From Ancylobacter sonchi (GTDB lineage: Bacteria; Pseudomonadota; Alphaproteobacteria; Rhizobiales; Xanthobacteraceae): 64,000 nucleotides of DNA. This document shows positions 24,835-34,528 of this stretch, in pieces; positions within the stretch are counted from its first letter, which is position 1; each line of letters opens with the position of its first letter. The position numbers and the translations under genes were made by a program. The notes below the pieces were generated by a model that worked only from the letters and a program-made list of their open reading frames with translations, did not search any database and had not been told where the DNA came from. The DNA lies in the NCBI RefSeq assembly GCF_018390695.1, contig NZ_JAHBGF010000013.1, forward strand, positions 62,001 to 126,000, written 5' to 3'.

Positions 24835-26147
24835 GTGACAGGCCCAACGCCGCAATCCTCGCAGTCATCTCCCCTGCCGGACCGTCTTGCCGCGCGCGGG
24901 GTCCATTACGGGTGGGTCGTCGTCGCCGTGACCTTCCTGACGATGATGGTGGCGGCGAGCGCGGTTGGTGCGCCGGGTGTTCTGATCGGCCCCTTGCAGA
25001 GGGAGTATGGCTGGACTGTCGCGGATATCTCGGCTGCCTTCGCGGTACGCTTCCTGCTGTTCGGTGCAGTCGGGCCTTTTGCGCCGCGTTCCTTAATCGC
25101 TTTGGCGTCAAGCGTGTCTGCGTCTTCGCGCTCGTTCTTATCGCTGCAGGCGTCATTGGCTCCTTCGCCATGACCAGCCTCTGGGAGTTGTTCCTGCTTT
25201 GGGGTGTCGTGGTGGGCCTGGGCACCGGTTTCACCGCCATGGTGCTCGGCGCGACAGTCGCTACTCGCTGGTTCGCAGCCCGCCGTGGGCTAGTCGTTGG
25301 CCTGCTGAGCGCCAGCGTCGCAACCGGCCAGGTGCTGTTCCTGCCTGCCTTCGCCGCGCTGTCCGAAGCCTGGGGATGGCGACTCGCCCTGGGGCTACTT
25401 TTCGCCATGCTGGCGTTTGCAACGCTCCTCGTGCTGCTTCTGATGCGGGACCGGCCGGTGGATGTCGGTCTTCTGCCCTATGGCGCTACCGAGGCGCCGG
25501 CCGAAGCCTCGCACAACGCGTCTTGGGGCGACACCTTGATTGCGCCGATCCGCGTGCTCGGGGAGGCATCCCGTACCGGGACCTTCTGGATACTGTTCGG
25601 CACCTTCTTCATCGGCGGGTCCACGACGACAGGCTTGGTGCAAACGCATCTCGTCTCCATCTGTGGCGACTTCGGGATCACTGCGGTGACGGCTGCGGGA
25701 CTGCTTGCCGCTATCGGCGCATTCAACTTCATGGGCACGATTGGTTCGGGTTGGTTGTCGGACCGCTTCGACAGCCGCTGGCTGCTGTTCTGGTACTATG
25801 GCCTGCGCGGGCTCTCGCTGCTCTATCTGCCCTTCACCGATTTCGGGCTCTACGAACTTTCCCTATTCACCGTCTTTTACGGTCTGGACTGGCTGGCGAC
25901 CGTTCCGCCCACCGTCAAGCTGACGGCCGAAAGGTTCGGGCCCAACGCCACCATCGTCTTCGGCTGGATTTTCTTTGGCCATCAAATCGGTTCTGCGGTC
26001 GCAGCTTATGGCGCTGGCCTGACCCGCGACGTCTACGCCACCTACCTGCCGGCATTCTATATCGCGGGGCTCCTCTGCCTCATCGCCGCGCTCGCCATCT
26101 TCGCGATCCGCCGCTCACAGGGCGGCGCGGAACCGCAATTGGCCTGA
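24835..26147 (+). pseudogene. MFS transporter (OFA-like), disrupted by a one-base deletion
   Basis: The first 82 codons read from 24835 in one frame (MTGPTPQSSQ, then HYGWVVVAVTFLTMMVAA) and are a good MFS N-terminus. From about 25083 the transporter continues in another frame (AAFLNRFGVKRVCVFALVLI to RRSQGGAEPQLA) up to 26147. Restoring one C after TTTTGC (25077-25082) would give Gly-Pro-Phe-Ala-Ala-Ala-Phe-Leu-Asn and an uninterrupted carrier of about 437 residues with roughly 12 membrane segments. Either the gene is a recent pseudogene or the read has an error. It would export or import an organic acid. Confidence 0.85.
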
Positions 26148-26173
26148 CCCTTCCAGAAACGAAAGGCATCTTC

Positions 26174-27181
26174 ATGGATTACACGACCTTCGGAACCACA
26201 GGGCTTCAGGTCTCGCGGATCGCGCTGGGAACGGGCAATTTCGGGACCGGTTGGGGACACGGCGCCGATCCCGACACGAGCAAGGCGATCTTTAACGCCT
26301 ATGCCGAGGCCGGCGGCAACTTCATCGACACGGCGGATGTCTATCAGTTCGGCCAGTCGGAAGAGATCCTCGGCGACCTGCTTCAGGGCCGGCGCGAGGA
26401 GTTCGTGCTGGCGACGAAATTTACCAGAGGCGATGCGCCAAACGCCGGCCGTCTGGTCACCGGAAACAGCCGCAAGGCGATGGCGGCTTGCGTCGACGCC
26501 AGCCTGAAGAGGCTCAAGACGGATCGGATCGACATCTACTGGGTTCATTGGCCGGACAATGTGACGCCTGCCGAGGAGATCGTCCGCGGCTTCGAAGGCC
26601 TCGCGCGGGCCGGCAAGATCCTCTATGCGGGCCTCTCCAACTTCCCGGCGTGGCGGCTGGTGCGCGCGGTCACCCTGGCGGAGCTGACCGGTGCAGTCCC
26701 GATCGCCGCGGCACAGTTCGAGCACAGCCTCGTCCATCGCGAGCCCGAAACGGACCTGTTTCCTGCCTCGCAGGCGTTGGGCCTCGGTGTCGTCACATGG
26801 TCACCGCTGGGTGGTGGCATGCTGACCGGGAAATATAGGCAAGGCGAAAAGGGCCGCGCCGAAGGCTTCGGCGGCAAGGTGTTCCAGCCGGAAAACTCCG
26901 AGCAGCGCACGAAAATCCTCGACACGGTTCTGGCGATCGCCGGAGAGCATGGCGTCAGCGCCGACCAGGTCGCGATCGCCTGGGCCGGCAGCCACGGCGC
27001 GGTCCCAATGATCGGCCCGCGCTCCGTGACGCACCTTACCAGCAATCTCGGCGCTCTCGCCGTCGCGCTCTCGGACGAGCAGATCGAGCGGCTCGATGCC
27101 GTCAGCAGCCTCGACCCGGCCGCTTCGAAAGGGAGGCCCGTGCCGACCGGCGCGCAAGGTGTCCGAGCTCCGGTCGCCTGA
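26174..27181 (+). CDS. Aldo/keto reductase
   Basis: A 335-residue AKR with the conserved GLQVSRIALGTGNFGTGWGH start, FIDTADVYQFGQSEEILGD (catalytic Asp and Tyr), ATKF (catalytic Lys), DIYWVHWPD (His) and a C-terminal NADPH region (PMIGPRSVTHLTSNLGAL). The ATG at 26174 directly follows the MFS gene (26 bp). These enzymes reduce aldehydes or ketones with NADPH, fitting a detoxification or catabolic operon. The substrate is unknown. Confidence 0.9.
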   Translation: MDYTTFGTTGLQVSRIALGTGNFGTGWGHGADPDTSKAIFNAYAEAGGNFIDTADVYQFGQSEEILGDLLQGRREEFVLATKFTRGDAPNAGRLVTGNSRKAMAACVDASLKRLKTDRIDIYWVHWPDNVTPAEEIVRGFEGLARAGKILYAGLSNFPAWRLVRAVTLAELTGAVPIAAAQFEHSLVHREPETDLFPASQALGLGVVTWSPLGGGMLTGKYRQGEKGRAEGFGGKVFQPENSEQRTKILDTVLAIAGEHGVSADQVAIAWAGSHGAVPMIGPRSVTHLTSNLGALAVALSDEQIERLDAVSSLDPAASKGRPVPTGAQGVRAPVA

Positions 27182-27211
27182 CAGACACGAATTCCAATCG
27201 GGAGAAACCCC

Positions 27212-28396
27212 ATGAGCACCACCGATATCATCCTCGCCCATCCGATCCGCACCGCCATCGGCGCCTATAACGGAACGCTGAAGGGTGTGCCCGCCACCGA
27301 GCTCGGGGCGATCGCCGTGAAAGAGACGCTCAAGCGCGCCAGCCTGTCGGGAGAGGACATTGGCACGGTGGTCATGGGCAACGTCATCCAGGCCGGGAAC
27401 CGGATGAATCCGGCAAGACAGGCGGCGCTCGGTGGCGGCCTGCCGGTGTCCGTGCCGGCGCTGACCGTCAACCGCGTCTGCGGCTCCGGCGCTCAGGCGA
27501 TCCTGAGCGCCGCGCTGGAGATTGCCGCCGGAGCGAGCCATGCCGCCATCGCCGGCGGCATGGAGAACATGGACCGCGCGCCTTATCTCATGGATGGCGG
27601 GCGCTGGGGCTACCGCATGGGCCCCGCCCAGATCCTCGACAGCATGCTGACGGACGGGCTCAACGATGCCTTTTCAGGCGAGCACTCCGGCTGGCACACC
27701 GAAGACCTCGTCACACAGCTCCAGATCACGCGCGAGGCGCAGGACGCCTTCGCGGCGCGTTCCCAGCAGCGTTTCGCTGCGGCACGCGACGCCGGAAAAT
27801 TCTCGGACGAGATCGTGCCGGTCGAGATCAAGGGCCGCAAGGGAACCGAGATCTTCGACACCGACGAAGCGCCGCGCCCCGATACGACGGCGGAGACGCT
27901 CGCCAGGCTGAAGCCCGCCTTCCGCAAGGACGGGACGATCACCGCCGGTAACGCGCCCGGCCTGAACAGCGCCGCCGCTGCGATGATCGTCGCCGAGCGC
28001 GGCTTCGCCGAGACCAAGGGCATCGAACCGTTCGCGCGACTGGCCGGCTTCGGGGTCGCCGCCGTCGAGCCGGGTCTGTTCGGCCTCGGACCCGTTCCCG
28101 CCGTGCGCAAGGCGCTCGACCGCGCCGGCTGGACGCTCGGCGACATCGAGCGGATCGAGATCAACGAGGCCTTCGCGGCCGTGCCTCTGGCGATCATCAA
28201 GGAACTCGGGTTGCCTGAGGACATCGTCAATGCCGAAGGCGGCGCCGTTGCTCATGGCCATCCCATCGGCGCGACCGGCGCGATCCTGACCACGCGTCTC
28301 CTTTACTCCATGAAGCGTGACGGTCTGTCGAAGGGCATCGTCACGCTGTGCATCGGCGGCGGACAGGGCATCGCGCTCGCGCTCGAGGCGCTCTGA
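27212..28396 (+). CDS. Acetyl-CoA acetyltransferase (thiolase)
   Basis: A 394-residue thiolase: nucleophile Cys90 (VNRVCGSGAQA), the NEAFA motif (EINEAFAAVPLA), His350 (GHPIGATGA) and Cys380 (LCIGGGQG). Length and motifs match biosynthetic-type thiolases that condense or cleave acetoacetyl-CoA-like substrates. It has a 30-bp gap to the AKR gene. With MaoC (30856) and the reductases it may act in a CoA-linked degradation pathway (inference). Confidence 0.92.
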   Translation: MSTTDIILAHPIRTAIGAYNGTLKGVPATELGAIAVKETLKRASLSGEDIGTVVMGNVIQAGNRMNPARQAALGGGLPVSVPALTVNRVCGSGAQAILSAALEIAAGASHAAIAGGMENMDRAPYLMDGGRWGYRMGPAQILDSMLTDGLNDAFSGEHSGWHTEDLVTQLQITREAQDAFAARSQQRFAAARDAGKFSDEIVPVEIKGRKGTEIFDTDEAPRPDTTAETLARLKPAFRKDGTITAGNAPGLNSAAAAMIVAERGFAETKGIEPFARLAGFGVAAVEPGLFGLGPVPAVRKALDRAGWTLGDIERIEINEAFAAVPLAIIKELGLPEDIVNAEGGAVAHGHPIGATGAILTTRLLYSMKRDGLSKGIVTLCIGGGQGIALALEAL

Positions 28397-28418
28397 TCCC
28401 GCGGCGAAAGGACCAGCC

Positions 28419-28823
28419 ATGCCGGTTTTCAACGCCCATATTCCCGCAGGCCGCTTCTCGCGTGAGCAAAAGCGTGCGCTTGCCGACGCGCTCAACCAGT
28501 CCCTCGTCCAGGGCCTCGGAATCCCGGAGGACGACCGCTTCGTCATCCTGAGCGAGCACGGCCCCGACGAACTGTTCATCCACCCGACATTCTTCGGCAT
28601 GGAGCGCGATCCGGCCAATGCGATGATCGTCACCGTCATGGTTGGCGCTCATCGTCCCCTGGACGACAAGCGCAATCTGCTGGCCGCCATCAACCGCCTT
28701 GTCGTCGAAGCCGTCGACATTTCGCCGGACGTTATCTTCATCACGCTCATCCCGATCCCGAACGAGAACTTTTCATTCGGCCGGGGTGAGCTTCAGTCGG
28801 CGGACGCCGCACCGCGCTGGTAG
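28419..28823 (+). CDS. Tautomerase-family protein
   Basis: A 134-residue protein beginning Met-Pro-Val-Phe-Asn-Ala-His-Ile-Pro, so Pro1 would be the catalytic base after Met removal. It contains an REQKRALADALNQSLVQGLG helix and repeats the strand-helix-strand pattern twice (second unit near TVMVGAHRPLDDKRNLLAAI), typical of fused 4-oxalocrotonate tautomerase-like enzymes. The ATG at 28419 is 23 bp after the thiolase stop. Confidence 0.78.
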   Translation: MPVFNAHIPAGRFSREQKRALADALNQSLVQGLGIPEDDRFVILSEHGPDELFIHPTFFGMERDPANAMIVTVMVGAHRPLDDKRNLLAAINRLVVEAVDISPDVIFITLIPIPNENFSFGRGELQSADAAPRW

Positions 28824-28899
28824 GCCGCCGAGCCGATACAATTCGCCAGGGACCGGTGCTGAGCCCGCCTTTGCCCGGCGGATAAGGGAGTTAGACCGC

Positions 28900-29937
28900 A
28901 TGACGACACCACCCTATCTCAATCGCCAGGTGCTCCTGGCTTCCAGGCCGGAGGGCGCGCCCACGCTTGAGAACTTCCGCTTCGAGGACCGGCCGGCGTC
29001 TGATCCGGCCGAAGGCGAAGTGCTGCTGAAGACCCTCTATCTCTCGCTCGACCCGTATATGCGCGGCCGAATGAGCGCCGCAAAGTCCTATGCCAAACCG
29101 GTCGAAGTCGGGGACGTGATGGAGGGCGGCACGGTCGCGCAGGTGCTTCTGTCCCGCCATCCTGGCTTTGCGGCCGGGGATATTGTCCTCTCCTATTCCG
29201 GCTGGCAGAGCTTCTCGGTCTCCGACGGCAGCGGCCTGCGGAAGCTCAACCCCACACAAGCGCCCATTACCACCGCGCTGGGCGTTCTCGGCATGCCCGG
29301 ATTCACCGCCTATTCCGGCCTGCTCACGATCGGGCAGCCCAAGCCCGGCGAGACCGTCGTCGTCGCGGCGGCCAGCGGCCCGGTCGGCTCGCTGGTCGGG
29401 CAGATCGCGCGGATCAAGGGGGCGCGGGCCGTGGGCATCGCCGGCGGGGCGGACAAATGCGCCTTCGTGCGCGACGAGCTCGGCTTCGACGCCGTGATCG
29501 ATCATCGCTCTGCGGACTTCGCCACGGAACTCGCTTCCGCCTGTCCCGACGGCATCGATGTCTATTTCGAGAATGTCGGCGGAAAGGTCTGGGATGGGGT
29601 CTTTCCGCTCCTAAACGACTTCGCCCGCATTCCGGTCTGCGGCCTCATCGCTCAGTACAACCATGCCGGAGAGAGCTTTCCCGGCCCCGACCGCCTGCCC
29701 GGGCTGATGCGCGCGATCCTGAGCAAGAGCCTCCTTCTGCGGGGCTTCATCCAGCGCGAGTTCGTCTGCCAGTATCCGGATTTCCTGCGCGACGTCTCCG
29801 CCTGGATCGCATCGGGTGAGGTTCGCTACCGGGAAGACGTTGTCGACGGCCTCGACAACGCCCCGTCAGCCTTCATCGGCCTGCTCGACGGCCAAAACTT
29901 CGGGAAGCTCATCGTCCGGGTTGGTGACGCCGAATGA
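28900..29937 (+). CDS. NADP-dependent MDR oxidoreductase (CurA/2-alkenal reductase type)
   Basis: A 345-residue zinc-less medium-chain reductase: LSLDPYMRGRMS near residue 50, a Rossmann segment (VVVAAASGPVGSLVGQIARI), IDVYFENVGGKVWDGVFPLL and GFIQREF. These are typical of NADPH-dependent curcumin reductase and plant 2-alkenal reductases, which reduce the C=C of alpha,beta-unsaturated carbonyls. The start is an ATG at 28900. It continues the MarR operon. Confidence 0.88.
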   Translation: MTTPPYLNRQVLLASRPEGAPTLENFRFEDRPASDPAEGEVLLKTLYLSLDPYMRGRMSAAKSYAKPVEVGDVMEGGTVAQVLLSRHPGFAAGDIVLSYSGWQSFSVSDGSGLRKLNPTQAPITTALGVLGMPGFTAYSGLLTIGQPKPGETVVVAAASGPVGSLVGQIARIKGARAVGIAGGADKCAFVRDELGFDAVIDHRSADFATELASACPDGIDVYFENVGGKVWDGVFPLLNDFARIPVCGLIAQYNHAGESFPGPDRLPGLMRAILSKSLLLRGFIQREFVCQYPDFLRDVSAWIASGEVRYREDVVDGLDNAPSAFIGLLDGQNFGKLIVRVGDAE

Positions 29938-29989
29938 CGGCCGCCAAAGCCGCATTGCGGTCTGCCCTCGGGTGAAGAAGGAAAGCGAG

Positions 29990-30772
29990 ATGATATCCAG
30001 TTCGGAACCAGGGGATGCGGCAATTCGCGGAAGCATCCTGATTGCCGGTGTCGGGTCCGTCCAAGGCCTTGGGGCGGCCATCGCGCGCCGGTTTGGCAGG
30101 GAGGGCTATCCTGTCGTGCTCGCCGGACGCAATGCCGAGAAGCTGGAAGCGACCCGATCCCGGTTGGACGCCGATGGCATCACCGTCCGCGCGACATCAG
30201 GCGATGTGGCGAACCAGGAAGATGTGAAGCGCTTCGTCGCCGCCGCCGAGGAGCAGGCGCCGCTCGCGGTCGCCGTCCACAACGCCGGCAGCAATCGCCC
30301 CGCGCCGTTCCTCGAGTTGGCGCAGGAGGAATTCGAGGCGCATTGGCGCGAACATGCGCTGGGAGCATACCATCTGGCGCGCGCAGCCTTGCCCGCGCTC
30401 CTCGCCCGCCAGAACCGCGATCAACCCTTCAACCATGGGCCGAGCCTCATCTTCACGGGTGCGAGCGGCAGCCTCCGGGGCAAGGCGAATTACGCGCCGT
30501 TCAGCGCCGCGAAGGGCGCGCTTCGCAACCTCTCCCAGTCCCTTGCGCGCGAATTTGGCCCTTGGGGGGTGCATGTCGCGCATGTGGTGATCGACGGGGG
30601 AATCGCCGGCGAGCGCCTGCTGTCGAAGCGCCCGGAATTGCAGGACAGGCGTGGCCCGGATGGTCTTCTGAACATCGACGCGATCGCCGACGCCTACTGG
30701 ACCCTGCACCATCAGCATCGCAGCGCCTGGACGCAGGAGCTGGATTTACGGCCGTGGTCGGAGAGCTTCTGA
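29990..30772 (+). CDS. SDR-family oxidoreductase
   Basis: A 260-residue protein with a short-chain dehydrogenase fold: GVGSVQGLGAAIARRFG (dinucleotide-binding turn; the Gly spacing is slightly unusual), VAVHNAGS in place of the usual NNAG, and an active-site region FTGASGSLRGKANYAPFSAAKGA with Ser, Tyr and Lys in SDR spacing. The last gene of the plus-strand operon, it converges on MaoC. Confidence 0.85.
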   Translation: MISSSEPGDAAIRGSILIAGVGSVQGLGAAIARRFGREGYPVVLAGRNAEKLEATRSRLDADGITVRATSGDVANQEDVKRFVAAAEEQAPLAVAVHNAGSNRPAPFLELAQEEFEAHWREHALGAYHLARAALPALLARQNRDQPFNHGPSLIFTGASGSLRGKANYAPFSAAKGALRNLSQSLAREFGPWGVHVAHVVIDGGIAGERLLSKRPELQDRRGPDGLLNIDAIADAYWTLHHQHRSAWTQELDLRPWSESF

Positions 30773-30855
30773 TCCCTGACCCATGGGCTGGATGGCTTAC
30801 GTGATCAGATATGGAAGCTGACGACTCGGCGACACCGCAGCGAACATGCGGCTGG

Positions 30856-31311
30856 TTACTCAGCAGGTCGCATCCGAAGCACGACAAGGTTGCCGACTGA
30901 AATCTGCACTGGATCGTTATTCTGGTTCAGCGTTGTGGTCCGGACCTTGATCATGCCCTGATCCGGTTTCGACTTCGACGGTCGAACTTCAAGGATTTCG
31001 GCTTCGATCCGCAGTTCATCATCTGGCCGGACAGCGCGCGGCCACCGCAGTTCGTCGAATCCGGCGCCGATAATCCCGCCGGCAGGCTTCAATTCGCTCT
31101 CCACCAGCAAGCGCATGGTGATTGCGGCAGTGTGCCAGCCGCTGGCCGCCAGTCCACGGAAGAAACTGCTCTGCGCCGCTGTGCTGTCGAGATGGAACGG
31201 CTGGGGGTCGAACGCGCCGGCGAACTGCTTGATCTCACTCTCCTCGATCCGCACTGGTCCGGCCGTGAAGGTCTGACCCACTGCAAAGTCCTCCAGATAG
31301 CGCAGGGACAT
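30856..31311 (-). CDS. MaoC-like (R)-specific enoyl-CoA hydratase
   Basis: A 151-residue hotdog-fold protein with the hydratase motif FAGAFDPQPFHLDSTAAQ (catalytic Asp and His), then FFRGLAASGWHTAAITMRLL. MaoC enzymes hydrate enoyl-CoA esters, but free-standing members with other substrates exist. It is the last gene of the TetR-controlled minus-strand operon and is convergent with the SDR gene at 29990. Confidence 0.88.
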   Translation of the reverse strand: MSLRYLEDFAVGQTFTAGPVRIEESEIKQFAGAFDPQPFHLDSTAAQSSFFRGLAASGWHTAAITMRLLVESELKPAGGIIGAGFDELRWPRAVRPDDELRIEAEILEVRPSKSKPDQGMIKVRTTTLNQNNDPVQISVGNLVVLRMRPAE

Positions 31312-31330
31312 CGCCGCTTTCCTCTTCCGT

Positions 31331-31485
31331 TTACGTCGTCATGGGGTCGATCAGGAGATAGGTGACGTCGGCTCCGGCCCGCAGCAGCCAGCGGCCCGGC
31401 GCCCTGGGATGTGAAATAGAGGGCAAAACCCATGGCGAAGAAGCCGTAAACGGCCGGTCCGGCCGAGCGTCATATCGTTCATCAT
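31331..31485 (-). pseudogene. Possible remnant of a small membrane-protein gene
   Basis: Between MaoC and the hydrolase the reverse strand starts with ATG at 31485 and ends with TAA at 31331, but three frames are needed to follow protein-like sequence: MNDMTLGR, then VYGFFAMGFALYFTSQGAGP, then WLLRAGADVTYLLIDPMTT. This looks like a frame-damaged small membrane protein of about 50 residues, but the identification is weak and the family is unknown. Confidence 0.28.
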
Positions 31486-31515
31486 GTGTATCCCTGTTGG
31501 ATCGAGCCTCACCTG

Positions 31516-32367
31516 TCAGGCAGCCAGGAAGACCTTTGCCTTCGTCAGGAAGGCCTCGTTGTACTGGAAGATGCCGCCATGCCCGGCGTCGGGGTAAAGG
31601 ACGAGCTCGGCTCCGGGGATGCGGCGCGCCAGGTCCGACGAGTTCTCGCTCGGCACCATGATGTCATGATCGCCGTTCGCCACGAGGACGGGCGTGCGGA
31701 TGGACTCCAGCGGCTGCGACGCCTGTTGGCCCCAGGCCTTGATCGCCTTCAACTGGCGCAGGAAGGCTGTTAGCGAAACCGCCTTGTCACGATCCCTCGT
31801 CCGCTCCTTCAATCGAGCAAGGAATTCAGAGGCGGCATGTCTGCCTGCCGCGCTTGATGTGAAGAAGAGATAGAATTTGGGATCGCGGAAGGTGAGCAGG
31901 CCTTTGATGATGAGCGGCCACGATACGGCGCCCACCCGTTCGATCCCGGTCCCACCTGCCGGACCCGTGCCGGCAAGGATGGCACGACGGACGAGATCGG
32001 GCGCTTCGAACAGGATCTGCTGCGCGACGAAGCCGCCAAGCGAAAAGCCAATCAGGTCGACCGATGTCAGTCCCAGCGCGCGGATCGTTGCGATCGTGTC
32101 GTTCGCCATCTCGGCCACGCTGAGCGGCGCCGTGCCGCCGGATGTGCCGATGCCGCGATAGTCGAGTGCATAGACAGGCCGATCGGCCGCCAGACCCTCG
32201 ACGATGGGGGGATCGAAATTGTCGAGGTTCGCGCCCCAGTGATTGAGCAACACCACCGGTACGCCGGCGTCAGGCCCGGGACGACGATAGGCGAAGCGCG
32301 TGCCGGCAGCCTCAACGTGACGGGTGGGCGTCGTCTTCCAGTCTGCGCTGCGGGTGTAAGTGGCCAT
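31516..32367 (-). CDS. Alpha/beta hydrolase
   Basis: A 283-residue alpha/beta hydrolase: oxyanion region LLNHWGANLDNFDPP, nucleophile elbow GFSLGG with Ser109, acid in NGDHDIMVP and His in PDAGHGGIFQ. The family is broad (esterases, haloperoxidase-like enzymes, C-C hydrolases). I chose the ATG at 32367, which gives MATYTRSADW, over one 33 bp upstream that overlaps the neighbouring gene. It has no signal peptide. Confidence 0.88.
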   Translation of the reverse strand: MATYTRSADWKTTPTRHVEAAGTRFAYRRPGPDAGVPVVLLNHWGANLDNFDPPIVEGLAADRPVYALDYRGIGTSGGTAPLSVAEMANDTIATIRALGLTSVDLIGFSLGGFVAQQILFEAPDLVRRAILAGTGPAGGTGIERVGAVSWPLIIKGLLTFRDPKFYLFFTSSAAGRHAASEFLARLKERTRDRDKAVSLTAFLRQLKAIKAWGQQASQPLESIRTPVLVANGDHDIMVPSENSSDLARRIPGAELVLYPDAGHGGIFQYNEAFLTKAKVFLAA

Positions 32368-32396
32368 GATCGAAGTCCTCGTTTCGGGATATCGCG

Positions 32397-33398
32397 TCAC
32401 CTCTGTGTGACGACGACCTTCCCCTTGGCGCGACCGGTGTCGATGTAGGCGAACGCGTCGTTCAGCTTCTCGAACGGGAATGTGCGATCCATGACCGGAC
32501 GGATCGTGCCGTCTTCGATCAGCTTCGTGATCCGCTCGAGCTGTCTCCCGTCAGCGCGCATGAAGAGGAAGGAATAGCCGACACCCGCGCGCTTCGCCTT
32601 GCGCCGGATATCCGCGCTCAAGAGGCGTACCACAAACCGAAGCACCACATTCAAGCCCTGGGCGCGCGCGAAGGCGGGATCGGGCGGACCGGAGATGGAG
32701 ATCAGCTTGCCGCCAGTCTTCAGGACCTTCAGCGATTTTTCCAGCGTGGCCGCGTCCAGACTATTGAGGACGACGTCGTAGCCTGACAGCTCTTCCTCGA
32801 ATTTCTGGCTGCGATAGTCGATGACGACATCCGCCCCCAGTTCTTTCACCATCGCGGCATTGGCGGCGCTCGCCGTCGTCGCGACGGTCGCGCCGAGATG
32901 CTTGGCGAGCTGGATGGCGAAGGTGCCGACCCCGCCCGATCCGGCATGGATCAGGACCTTCTGTCCCGGCTTGATCTGCGCGCGCTCGATCAGCACTTGC
33001 CAGGCGGTCAGTCCGACCAGCGGGATCGATGCGGCCTCCGCCATCGACAGATTGGCAGGCTTGAGCGCGAGATCGGCTTCCTTGACGGCGATGCGTTCGG
33101 CGAAGGTGCCGATCTGTCCGTCGCGCGGTCGCGCATAGACGGCATCGCCCGGCTTGAAGCGCCGCACATTTGCGCCGACCTTGACGACGGTCCCGGCCAG
33201 ATCATGGCCGAGCACGAGCGGCGGCTTGTAGGGCAGGATCGGCTTGAACGCGCCGTCCCTGATCTTGGAATCGAGCTGGTTGAGTCCGGCGGCCTCGACC
33301 TCGACCAGCACGTCGTCGGGACCGGGCACGGGTTCGGGCATGTCGCCGAGACGCAGCGCCTGTTTCTTGCTGTAGCGGTCGAGGATGAAGGCCTTCAT
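32397..33398 (-). CDS. NADP-dependent quinone/enoyl reductase (MDR superfamily)
   Basis: A 333-residue zinc-independent medium-chain reductase with VLGHDLAGTVVKVG (early domain), VLIHAGSGGVGTFAIQLAKH (NADPH loop) and GADVVIDYRSQKFEE. It resembles quinone oxidoreductase/RTN4IP1-type proteins. It reduces activated double bonds or quinones; the substrate is unknown. It belongs to the TetR-regulated operon. Confidence 0.88.
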   Translation of the reverse strand: MKAFILDRYSKKQALRLGDMPEPVPGPDDVLVEVEAAGLNQLDSKIRDGAFKPILPYKPPLVLGHDLAGTVVKVGANVRRFKPGDAVYARPRDGQIGTFAERIAVKEADLALKPANLSMAEAASIPLVGLTAWQVLIERAQIKPGQKVLIHAGSGGVGTFAIQLAKHLGATVATTASAANAAMVKELGADVVIDYRSQKFEEELSGYDVVLNSLDAATLEKSLKVLKTGGKLISISGPPDPAFARAQGLNVVLRFVVRLLSADIRRKAKRAGVGYSFLFMRADGRQLERITKLIEDGTIRPVMDRTFPFEKLNDAFAYIDTGRAKGKVVVTQR

Positions 33399-33437
33399 GC
33401 TGTCTCTCTCATCGGTTCGAGAATCCTCACGGAATCC

Positions 33438-34424
33438 TCAGGCGTTGACGTCGACGACGGTGCGCCCCCGGATCTGGCCCGCAAGGACGCGTCTCGCGAT
33501 ATCGGGCACGTCGGCGAGGCCGACCACCGTCGTCGTGCGGGCGAGCTTGTTGAGATCGAGATCACGGGCCAGGCGCGACCACGCCTCGATGCGGACATCC
33601 TGCGGCGCGTTGACGGAATCGATGCCGGCAAGCGTGACATTGCGCAGGATGAAGGGCAGGACGGTCGCGGGAAGATCGAGGCCCTGGGCCAGACCGCACG
33701 CCGTCACGACGCCCCGATATCGGGTCTGGGCCAGCACATTCGCCAGCGTATGGCTACCCACGGAGTCCACCGCACCGGCCCAGCGTTCGCCCGCGATCGG
33801 CTTTCCCGGCTCCGAAAGCGTGCGGCGATCGATGATGTCGGCCGCACCGAGGTCACGCAGATAGTCAGCTTCTTCGAGACGGCCGGTCGAGGCGGCCACG
33901 CGGTAGCCAAGACCGGAGAGGAGCGCGATCGCAATCGAACCGACCCCGCCATTGGCACCCGTGACGATGATATCGCCGCGATCGGGCGTGATGCCGCCAT
34001 GTTCGAGGGCCAGTACGCACAGCATGGCTGTGTAACCGGCCGTGCCGATTGCCATGACGTCCTTTGTAGAAAAGGGCGCCGGGATCTTGACCAGCCAGTC
34101 CCCGCTCAGCCGCGCCTTCTGAGCATAGCCGCCGTGGTGGGTCTGGCTGAGGCCCCAACTATTCGCGACGACCTTGTCACCCACCGCGATGCCTGGATGG
34201 GACGAGGCTTCCACCGTACCGGCCAGATCGATGCCCGGGATCAGCGGAAACTGCTTGACGACGTCGATCCGGCCGCTCAGCGCGCCCGCGTCCTTGTAGT
34301 TCACGGTCGAATAATCGACCCTGACCGTGACATCGCCTGGCATCAGATCGGCGTCGTCGAAGTCGGTCACCTTCGTCGAGAGCGCTTCATTCTCTCGCGT
34401 GGCTACAAGTGCTCTGAAAGTCAT
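33438..34424 (-). CDS. AcuI/YhdH-family acrylyl-CoA reductase-like oxidoreductase
   Basis: A 328-residue MDR protein with the YhdH pattern: VDYSTVNYKDAGALSGR, FPLIPGIDLAGTV, VVANSWGLSQTHHGGYAQKA, MAIGTAGYTAMLCVLALE and VTGANGGVGSIAIALLSGLG. Family members reduce acrylyl-CoA to propionyl-CoA or similar substrates with NADPH. I chose the ATG at 34424 (MTFRALVATR) because it matches the family N-terminus. Confidence 0.88.
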   Translation of the reverse strand: MTFRALVATRENEALSTKVTDFDDADLMPGDVTVRVDYSTVNYKDAGALSGRIDVVKQFPLIPGIDLAGTVEASSHPGIAVGDKVVANSWGLSQTHHGGYAQKARLSGDWLVKIPAPFSTKDVMAIGTAGYTAMLCVLALEHGGITPDRGDIIVTGANGGVGSIAIALLSGLGYRVAASTGRLEEADYLRDLGAADIIDRRTLSEPGKPIAGERWAGAVDSVGSHTLANVLAQTRYRGVVTACGLAQGLDLPATVLPFILRNVTLAGIDSVNAPQDVRIEAWSRLARDLDLNKLARTTTVVGLADVPDIARRVLAGQIRGRTVVDVNA

Positions 34425-34528
34425 TGCGCTATCCTCCTTTGGGTTGCCGATCACCGCGCACATGCGGATGCGGAAGGCATGGATCGGGTTGATGGGTTTG
34501 ACGACCGCCTGTTCGGCCGATGGTCGCG

